A stretch of DNA of 64,000 bases, from the NCBI GenBank assembly GCA_027604505.1, contig JADIIX010000045.1:1-64000 (forward strand), in the 5' to 3' direction. Under the pieces are notes generated by a model that saw nothing but the letters and a program-made list of their open reading frames with translations, ran no database searches and was not told where the DNA came from. The DNA is from Gonapodya sp. JEL0774. Lineage: Eukaryota > Monoblepharomycota > Monoblepharidomycetes > Monoblepharidales > Gonapodyaceae. The position numbers were made by a program, and so were the translations under genes. This document shows positions 56,156 to 64,000 of this stretch, piece by piece. The stretch's first letter is position 1, and each line of letters opens with the position of its first letter.

Positions 56156-57805
56156 ATGGACACCCTTGTCCCGATCTGCCAAGGCTGCCACACAACACCC
56201 GCTAAAATGAAATGTCCCACATGCATAAAACTCAAAATTCAAGACTCGAACTTTTGTTCTCAGCGATGCTTCAAGGACGCCTGGGCGACGCACAAGGAAA
56301 GGCACGCCGTGGTCTTCGATCCGTTTGAAGGCCGAGCCGACTTCAAGTACACGGGGACATTGAGAGCGTGTTACCCGCTCTCACCACGGAGGAAGGTGCC
56401 GGAGCACATTGCAAGGCCGGATTGGGCAATCTCAGGTGCGAGTCCGGGGGGTCCACCTGACACTTGCGCAACTGCATACACGACCCTGACACAACCATGT
56501 GCACCCCCCGGAATCACCAAAAACTTAATGTGGATCCCCTTTGTCTCCGTGGAACCTTCGGATTGACGCTGCCTGCCTCTATGCCTCTGCGTTCTCGCAT
56601 GAAAGGCATACCTACATCCGAGATTGCCCTCCGCGAAACCCGTGTCGTCGAAGCTTTAAAACCTGAAGAGATTGAAAGAATGCGCGAAGTCTGCAAGGTG
56701 AAGAGTCCACATACAAAGCTGTCCCGAACCGTCACACGCCGCCCGGAGCTTCAGCACCTTGTTGTTATAATTTATTTGATATATATTAGCTCGGCCGCGA
56801 AGTCCTCGACCTCGGTGCCGCGGCCGTCCGCCCCGGCATTACCACTGACGAGATCGATCGCATCATCCACGAAGCCACCATAGAACGCGACGCGTACCCT
56901 TCCACGCTTAACTACAACGGATTTCCCAAGTCGTGCTGTACCAGCGTCAACGAGGTCATCTGTCACGGGATTCCTGATAGGTACGAGTTGCAGGACGGTG
57001 ATATCGTGAATCTGGATGTGTGTTTGTACAAGGATGGACTCCACAGTGGGTATGCGGTGAACGTGAGTCACAGGTGGTGTGAGTACTCCCCATACTGACC
57101 ACGTTGTGTGGCGAGGCGACTTGAACGAAACCTGCCTTGTTGGCAACGTCGATGAGAGAGGCAAGTCTCTTGTTCAAACGACCAAGGAGTGCCTACAAAA
57201 GGCTATCGAACTGAGTGAGTTGAGGTGTCCCTAGTCCCTACTGAGTTTTGCTGGACGCCATCCGCCGCTCGCCCTTTATGTAACGATCCCCTCTCTGCAC
57301 CCCCAGTCAAACCCAACACACCGTATCGCTCGCTTGGCCGAGTTATCGAGCGCCATGCCGCATCCCGTGGCTTCGGCACCGTTCGTACATACGCTGGCCA
57401 CGGCGTCCATCGGCACTTGCATTGTGCACCTTCGGTGCCGCATTACGAGAAAAATAAGGCCGTCGGGACGATGCAAGAGGGACATGTGTTCACGGTCGAG
57501 CCGATGCTTACCGAGGGGAGCTGGGATGATAGAATGTGGCCTGACGTGAGTGGGGCAGCGAGAGGAAGTTCTCTTCGGGGGGTGGGGTGCGGGGGGAGGC
57601 GGGCAACGTGAACAGAAGTTCCCTTCTCATCGTGTTCTCCTTTTCAACCTCACGCGATTTCGTAATTTCATTCTCACAGCGGTGGACCGATGTCACCCGC
57701 GATGGCAAGCGATCAGCGCAGTTCGAGCACACCCTTCTCGTGACCAAGAGTGGGTGCGACGTGTTGACCGCCAAGATGGGTGAGGATTGGAGCCACCCTC
57801 GATGA
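56156..57805 (+). CDS. Type 1 methionine aminopeptidase with N-terminal zinc finger
   Basis: Six exons (56156-56435, 56606-56697, 56790-57045, 57116-57214, 57307-57545, 57680-57805) close in frame to 363 residues. The N-terminal zinc-finger region is [16 protein letters not shown], then [15 protein letters not shown], as in eukaryotic cytosolic MetAP1. The catalytic pita-bread domain has [68 protein letters not shown] and [10 protein letters not shown]. These include the metal ligands Asp, Asp, His, Glu and Glu. The enzyme removes initiator Met from nascent chains at the ribosome. The usual HGDLNET reads HSDLNET here, because the splice at 57045/57116 makes a Ser codon; the metal-binding Asp is kept. 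Confidence 0.95.
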
Positions 57806-58562
57806 AATGAGAAACGTGGGGTTGCGATGCCGTGGGAGATATTAAACAGCAGACATGACACATGTAGGCGAAGTCCTTGTACCCCGAATGTATGGGAGGA
57901 TTTTGAACAGCCATTGGATTATGTTTTCTGCCAGCTAAGTGTTGTTTCAAAACGCTTGCTCGGTCTATGGATAGTGGTGATGGAACAAACGCTCCTCCAT
58001 CGGCGTCTATGTCAGCTCTTATTGGGTGTTCGTGGTGTTTTACATGACGATCACCTTGATACATATCACGGTGTACCACTCACTTGCCAAGCCGCATCAC
58101 AGTATCTTAGAGGTAGGTACTAAGCACAAGCAATTAATAATTATCCTCACCTCTACCTTTTGTGCATGACAAACTACACATCCTGTACACACTTTTCCAC
58201 GCCGTCATTGTGCAAGCACCCCGGCCGTAGACCCAGACAACGTTTGCAGACATCCATTTCTGCTTTGGCACACGTTCATTACAGTGAACTAGAACATTCC
58301 AGGCAATCCGAGAGCTCAAAAGACTTGCATGCTGTCCACTGACAGTCTTTTCATTTGATATTGTCCCCTGACTGGCTCAAATTACACACATTTATCAAAG
58401 CTCACCGAAGTTGAAGACCTGCCTTCCCTCATAATCATTACTGCATTATCACACAAACAACAACTTTTCCCCTGCAGAGCGGCATTCTCCCTCCAAGCCA
58501 CTTTTTCGCACTCCCAGCACCAAGCGCCTTAGATCCACGCTTGCATGCCTGTTCCATGAATC
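57806..58562. other. Convergent intergenic region
   Basis: Spacer between the MetAP1 (+) and F-box (-) genes. Only short frames without motifs are present. It is longer than other convergent spacers here (144-299 bp), so a non-coding RNA or very small gene is not excluded. Confidence 0.4.
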
Positions 58563-59805
58563 TTATGTCCACTGCAGTGTTCCAACATGAAGCTCGAAAA
58601 CAAACTCAAGAACACGGCTTCGAGAAAAGAATTCCCTCCATCCACGCACACACGGCTCAAATATGGGCCCCTTGAGATGGGGTTTTTGTTTTGGCAGCTG
58701 TAGTTTTATATGAAGTTGAGATATGCCTGGAAAGTGATGGGAGATGCGGCACTCTGCTTCTCGCACATGGTACACAATGTCGCCTCCACGAAGGAGACGA
58801 AGAGACACGCGCAGAGTTTTCAAGTTCATCAGGTGAATGTTTATGTCGTGTTGTCGGTGGGTTGCATGGAGCTTTGTCCAATCGGTATTGTGCAGATTGA
58901 CGATTCCAAAATCAGTCAGGTTTGGGAAAAGAGACACCACGTCATGAAACATAAGAAGATTTTGAAGTTGTGGGAGGTACAGGCTCTGCAGTCGGGCTCT
59001 GAAATCTCGCGGAAGTCCCTGCACCAGTTCAACTCGATCCGAGCCCACCCCATTGTGATGTATACTCATGCTCAAGGCTATGACGGCTGGGAACGCACGA
59101 TAAAGATCCCGAAATACGATATCAGGAAACCTGGTCAGATGCTCGGGACTGATGTCACACTCGCGGATGCAAAGGCTTCGCACACACTCAAACGGGGACA
59201 TCATTTGCCTGGCTTATGCAGCCAGATGGTACCCCGTCATGTCGACCGCAGGGCACTTGGAGTATCGCAGAAAAGGGATAATGTCTAGAAGATTTGCTTG
59301 AATATCAATGCTCCCATGTGGATGTACTGGGCTCTACCGAGGGTATCCCAAGAACACCATTCGACGGACGCACAGCTTACGGGCCATAGTTCACTATCTC
59401 GTAAAATGTTTGAGGAGATTCGTTGCGCGATTTCCGGAGTGAGGTGTCTTTTGGTGTTGTGACCCGTTTTAAACGTCCGGTCCCCATCGAGATCTTGATG
59501 ATCAACCCAGCCCACAGTGTTCGAACAGTTCCCGCCTCGTCCAGGACTTGTGCAAGAACCCACTGGGTCAAGAAGTCCATATTCTGCTGTTCTATTTCAA
59601 TGTCTTCCCTTTCTTTGTCGTTGAACCGGAGGACGAGCGTGATCGGAATCCGGTGAGGTGTGCTGGCCGAGGTGGGTTGGAATACATCGCGAAACGCGTG
59701 GGAGACGCGACAGACGGTAGTGTAGAAAGTGCGAGGCGGGAGAAAGCGGATGATGTGTGTGAGGATCTCAAGGGGGAGCTGGCGAATGTTGGCATTTAGT
59801 TTCAT
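58563..59805 (-). CDS. F-box protein
   Basis: Two minus-strand exons (59805-59381 and 59208-58563, 172-nt intron) close in frame to 356 residues. The start at 59805 places an F-box at residues about 5-45 (IRQLPLEILTHIIRFLPPRT then FYTTVCRVSHAFRDV), which binds Skp1 in an SCF ubiquitin ligase. The rest shows leucine-containing segments (ARLQSLYLPQLQNLLMFHDV, FPNLTDFGIVNL, MNLKTLRVSLRLL) suggestive of degenerate leucine-rich repeats that would recognise a substrate. The substrate is unknown. Lineage-specific F-box expansion is common in fungi, so a close functional homologue is unlikely. Confidence 0.75.
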
Positions 59806-60176
59806 GATGGGCCATAAAACAAAACCAACACGAATCAACATGTTTATGCACCTGCAGCTTCCCATATTTGTAGATATAGTGCTCAACGTTTGGTTCGGAA
59901 TGACCACTTCGACGCTCAGTTATTAAATACATAGGAGTATGACGTATGTACGGCAGGTGAAATAATTATATATGTATTATGAAAGATGTTTTACAAAGTA
60001 GAAGGCTATTTGTTATATGCTAGGAATCATCAAACGAATTCTTGTGGAGAAACAACCTCTGCTTATATTCGCGATGTTTGAACCCCATTTTCCCCCTATC
60101 TTCTTGTCAATGCCCCGGCGCCAGCTTGATAGCGTCCATCCCTGATTTGATCTGACTTTAAAACATTACCAGCAAC
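59806..60176. other. AT-rich intergenic region
   Basis: Spacer between two minus-strand genes, AT-rich around 59940-60020. It contains the F-box gene promoter and the 3' end of the RS-repeat gene. No gene is visible. Confidence 0.45.
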
Positions 60177-61496
60177 TCATCGACGGTCGTCTCGATATTG
60201 CTTGTGTCCTCCTCCGTTCTGCCGGCCACGATCTTCGCAACGTTCCCAGGCATGACTTCCTCGATGCTCGCGTGATCCACCGTATCCTTTGAACGGTTGG
60301 GTTTGCTGGTTGTCCCGCCAAGGCGGTCGCTGAGAAGAACTTTGCGACGGAAAGCTGGGTGGGCTTCGGGTCCTTCGTCCTCGCGGGCTTCGAGAACGTC
60401 GCCAAGTTGGGCTTCGTGATCGACGTGGAGGCGGGCTCCGAGAACGACGTCTGGGCGGGCTTCGGGAACGACGTCTGGGTGGGCTTCGTAATGGACGATT
60501 GGGGGGGCTTCGTGATCGACGTCGGGGTGGGCTTCGTGACCAACGTGGGGGTGGGCTTTGCGACGGTCGTTGTGACGGGCTTCGCGACCTTCGTCGGGAG
60601 GTGTCTCGAGAGGGGCGACGAGATGGGCCTCCCCGTTGTCGATACGATGAGAATTCCAACGGGTCCCAGGGTCGGTCTAAGGAAGGAATCCTCCCAAAGC
60701 CTGTTGAAGGACTCTGGCCAGGGCTTCTCGACAACCGTCGACGTGGACTTCGCGAAAATCCTCCACGTGGACTCCACGATAAGTTTCTGAGACTTCGTGA
60801 AGGGAGGTTGTTCGATGGTTGGGCATCACTCGCGGAGCCCGCCTTGTTGGGACTAAGGGGAGGAAAGGGAAGGTCACCAACTGGTAGGCGAGTGAAGGGA
60901 ATGCAAGGGGGCCAGGGGGGATATGGAACATATATCGCTGACGGAAGAGAGAAATTTTGTCAGCAAGAGAATGCTTGAAGCCGGAAACATTCAGACCCTT
61001 TCCTTTAAGTGGAATGCGAGTGTGCACCCCGCCGCCAAGCGCAATCGTCCTAACAGCAGCATCGTCCTGATTGCTAGCGCTTCCCTTTTCCGATTTCCAA
61101 CGCGTCACTTTGTTTTACGCCAAGACTCACGATTTGAGGGGGGTTGTGCGAATGGTCGGTCGTGCTTGAATTCCCACCGAACCAACAACGGAACAAGATC
61201 GGCCAAAATCGCCGGACCAATCCCGTCTAGTTTCTCCGTAATCTTTTCTGGTGAGTGGAGAATGTATGGAAATTTCGCCAGGTGGTTGAGAGCCTGGAGC
61301 GAAATTTATAAATTCGATTTGACAAGAAGATTGAAACGAGCCGAGGGCAAAACGACTATTGCTTGGAGGAGAACTCACCACCTTCAGATTCGCCCTTCGC
61401 GCACGCGCTTGCCTGCTCTTGTCCTCTTCGTGCATGAGCTTTGCAATACACTCCCAAAGGACCGGGTTCTTGTTGTTCTTTGGGCACGTGTGCCAT
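60177..61496 (-). CDS. RS-repeat protein with helix-hairpin-helix-like segment
   Basis: Three minus-strand exons (61496-61379, 61247-61131, 60937-60177) close in frame to 331 residues from a provisional start at 61496. The middle exon reads EKITEKLDGIGPAILADLVP, resembling a helix-hairpin-helix (GIGP) followed by LLVRWEFKHDRP. The last exon is an RS domain built from a degenerate 24-bp/8-residue repeat of the form SRSPPRRR, running about residues 150-290. It ends in a basic Gly/Gln/Arg-rich tail. RS domains mediate splicing-factor contacts. No RRM is visible, so this is more likely an SR-related protein than a classical SR factor. The same DNA repeat also keeps an alternative frame open (TKPTPTS-like); I prefer the RS frame because it splices in phase. 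Upstream exons may be missing. Confidence 0.5.
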
Positions 61497-63021
61497 CGCG
61501 GCATAATGGGTCTGGCCCCGCCAAACCGTCTCTGTAGCCTTTGGGACCTTTTCGGTATCTTCTGACCCCTCATTTTCGAATGGTGAATCGCAATGGGTGA
61601 AAACCACCGCTTTGATTAAGAACGAGTGGCAAGTGGAAGCGGCGGGCTGTGGCCTCACTTAGTCTGCTGGGTTTGCCTCGAAGACCGTGCACACCACATA
61701 AATGACACACAATCCAAACGTGTTTGGAATCTATCGGGCTACGATGGCTATTGTAAAGACAGTTGTGTGGAGCGTTTTTTTCACTTGCGGCCTAATTGCT
61801 TAGGGAATAGATATAGTCAAGGGCACTTACATGCTGACATAAGCCGACTCCATAATGTGCTCTTGGTCTGGACGGAAACAATAACTCTATTGAAGACTCA
61901 AATGCCAAGTACCCAATGCTCAACTCCACTGAGTTCGTTGTGTCAAGCTTCTCCCTTCCCCCGGTCAGCACGTTCATCGCGAATTTGGATTGAACTTGTT
62001 CCCGTCGATGTGACCGCGGTCGGGAGGAGAAGGGGTCAATACTCGTAAACGGCGGTGAGGGTGGGAACGTGCGTTGGGGGACTGTCGGCAGGGTAGGGCA
62101 GTTCTGAGAGAGATATGGGAGGGAAGCGTCGCGTGTTCTGGTGAGGGAGGCGGTATCAGAGTTTTGCGGAAACACAGAAACGTACTTCTTTACGTTCGCA
62201 ATGATGACTGCGTCGCCGGTGAAGGGCACTGGCTTTATCGGGAGAGGCCTAGGGATAGAGAAGTCAACACAATTTGAGCGGATTCACTTTCTGGTCATTG
62301 TGACGAAAATCCTCTCCAACTTCATTCTTCATTACTGCCACGGTGGGATCATAAAGGGGAAGAAAACAAGAGAGGAAAGTGGGTTATATAAAGGTAGCGC
62401 AATGATAATTTTGGAAGGATGCGCGTGATTCCAGAAAATGTTCAGATGAGCTTTGGACCGATCAAACACCCCCACTCACCATTCCCATAACATTTCCAAA
62501 TGTCCACATCACACTGCATTTCTGATTTTCGCCTTCGCACTCAAAGTCACTTGCTACAGCGATGCCCTCTCAAACCCAAACGCTGCTTCGGATCCGTCTC
62601 GATCTCACCGACCCTTCGACCGAAAGTGACCCTGCTCGCGTGGGGAGGAGAATCTACTCAGAGATGGTCCGTGTTGAGTGAAGGTGCGATTGGCTTGTGG
62701 ATAAGGTGGATGTGTACATTTCATTTGAAACAAGTGCAGCTGTTGCTCATTTGGAATCGGTTGGGCAGCTCTCGCGAAAAATGACATGGTTGAGCTCTTT
62801 TGCAAAACAACGTGCTTTGTTGGCTGGTTTGTTGGAACTGAGAGCACGATTTCTTTGTGCGAATGTGTAAATGAGCGACCACGTACAAAGAGATAAGTGG
62901 ATAAATTCTCTGAGGACGACAGTGCAAGGAAGGCGCAATTTGCCGACTTTCGTGCGAGAGAAATTTTTCTCTTTGTTCGCATGCTGTTGTGCGAGCAGCT
63001 CTTGTTGTTTTCATATCACAA
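61497..63021. other. Intergenic region
   Basis: Divergent spacer of 1.5 kb between the RS-repeat gene (-) and the RCC1-like gene (+). An ATG at 62562 opens a 39-codon frame (MPSQTQTLLRIRLDL) that could be an upstream exon or an unrelated small frame. The first exons of the RS-repeat gene may extend into 61500-61660. Nothing else is supportable. Confidence 0.4.
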
Positions 63022-64000
63022 ATGGACGGTCAAGATAACCAGAATCGGACTCGTTCACTTTCCTTCCTCTCCTATCCCTCCTGTGCACACAATCACCAAA
63101 GGTCTTCAATCCCTCCCGGTGTTTCCTCGCCGCCCACCCTTTCAGTTCCATCCCCGCTCCCTCTTCAAACCCTCCTTCTCCAGTCCCTTCAACCCTCCCT
63201 CCACCAGCAGCTCCCCCGCCACTACTCTCTGCAACCAACCCACGTTTCCACGTCGCTCTCCCACACTCTTCTCGCCCTTGTCCTCACACCGTTATCTCGT
63301 CCATCACCTTCTGAACCACTCCCACCTCCACAGGAAGTTCTGCTCGCCTTCGGTCTCCTCTCACCCGGAGTTTTCGCGACACGCGCAGTGTCCCTGTTTG
63401 GAACGCAAGACTCCTTTACCGACGGGGCAGACCCGTTCCTCCCACCACACCTCTCGATAACTTCTCTCGCGGCGGGTCGGACCCACTCCCTGGTCAGCGT
63501 GTCACCCTCGCTATACCATTCCGCATCCTCTTCGCATCCCTCACCTCCAGCACATCCATCACCTCCAACCATTTTTGCTTTCGGCTCATCCCGCCTCGGC
63601 CAACTGGGCCTTCCCGGACCCAATTACACCCACCCCACCGCATCACCCTTGCCAGTGCCCTTTTCCCACCGTATCCTCTCCCTTCATGCTGGCCTAGACC
63701 ACAGCCTGGCGCTTGTGTCCATCCCGGACGGCTCCGCCCTCTCCCTCTTTTCGACCGGGTGGGCCACCGATGGGCAACTCGGCCGCCCGCCATCGTCCGC
63801 CGAAGCCGATGAGAATGGGTTTGACACGATGTGGGGTCTGGTACATCTTCCTAAGCCAATCACGCTCACATCAGCGTCACAAATCGCGACCGGAGCGGAC
63901 TTCACCCTCGTGCTCGACCCGACGACCTCCTCGATCACCGCATGGGGTAACTCAGAACATCACCAGCTGCCGCTCCCGTGCAACTCCCTTGCCGCAGACC
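63022..64000 (+). CDS. RCC1-repeat protein, truncated by the window end
   Basis: An uninterrupted frame of 326 codons from ATG 63022 to the right edge with no stop. After a Ser/Pro-rich N-terminus the protein contains RCC1-type propeller repeats with the signature glycines. These are SLAAGRTHSLVSV, IFAFGSSRLGQLGLPG, LHAGLDHSLALV, LFSTGWATDGQLG and, near the edge, ITAWGNSEHHQLPL. RCC1-like propellers serve as guanine-nucleotide exchange factors or as scaffolds. The divergent repeats suggest an ATS1, SERGEF or mitochondrial RCC1L-like member rather than chromatin RCC1. The remaining repeats and C-terminus lie outside the window. Confidence 0.8.
   Translation, partial: MDGQDNQNRTRSLSFLSYPSCAHNHQRSSIPPGVSSPPTLSVPSPLPLQTLLLQSLQPSLHQQLPRHYSLQPTHVSTSLSHTLLALVLTPLSRPSPSEPLPPPQEVLLAFGLLSPGVFATRAVSLFGTQDSFTDGADPFLPPHLSITSLAAGRTHSLVSVSPSLYHSASSSHPSPPAHPSPPTIFAFGSSRLGQLGLPGPNYTHPTASPLPVPFSHRILSLHAGLDHSLALVSIPDGSALSLFSTGWATDGQLGRPPSSAEADENGFDTMWGLVHLPKPITLTSASQIATGADFTLVLDPTTSSITAWGNSEHHQLPLPCNSLAAD

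Noticed and set aside
1-64000. tRNA, rRNA and CRISPR elements.
   Set aside because: I looked for tRNA B-box-like GGTTCGANTCC patterns with a matching A box, conserved rRNA segments and regularly spaced repeats. None was convincing.

Overview
The window looks like nuclear DNA from a zoosporic (chytrid-type) fungus. Genes are intron-rich (mostly 55-110 nt GT-AG introns), closely packed and on both strands. One gene encodes an axonemal dynein intermediate chain (WDR78/DNAI4 type), which only flagellated organisms keep. Fungal-type genes sit beside it: a Yvc1/TRPY vacuolar channel, a MAP kinase kinase and the Utp3/Sas10 ribosome-assembly factor. All calls come from reading the sequence and hand-joining exons. 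For most multi-exon genes the joined exons close in frame from ATG to stop, which is the main internal check.

Layout. 1-3.9 kb: no convincing gene; low-complexity DNA, a 120-bp tandem duplication and a 1.75-kb inverted-repeat structure. 3.9-9.5 kb: a Ser/Arg/Pro-rich protein (+), a rhodopsin-class seven-helix receptor (+) and a single-pass membrane protein with a leucine-rich ectodomain (-). 10-18.3 kb (all -): a MAP kinase kinase with a very long disordered N-terminus, then a SAP-domain protein. 19-27.6 kb: an acyl-protein-thioesterase-like hydrolase (-), an S58/P1-family peptidase (+), a secreted dipeptidase-like amidohydrolase (-) and a second leucine-rich surface protein (+) related to the first. 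28-42 kb: DNAI4 (+), a tautomerase-superfamily enzyme (+), a TRPY channel (-), Utp3 (+) and a class II HDAC/acetylpolyamine amidohydrolase-like enzyme (+). 42-50.3 kb (all -): a secreted M14 carboxypeptidase, an NDP kinase and a GC-rich unknown gene. 50.6-56 kb: a gene-poor island of different base texture ending in a MITE-like element inserted into an older repeat. 56-64 kb: type 1 methionine aminopeptidase (+), an F-box protein (-), an RS-repeat protein (-) and an RCC1-repeat protein (+) that runs off the window end.

The genes form no single pathway. Recurrent themes are surface sensing and signalling (GPCR, two leucine-rich surface proteins, MAPKK, TRPY) and secreted or bacterial-looking hydrolases (S58 peptidase, amidohydrolase, carboxypeptidase, polyamine-deacetylase-like enzyme, tautomerase). 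Housekeeping genes (MetAP1, NDK, Utp3) lie between them.
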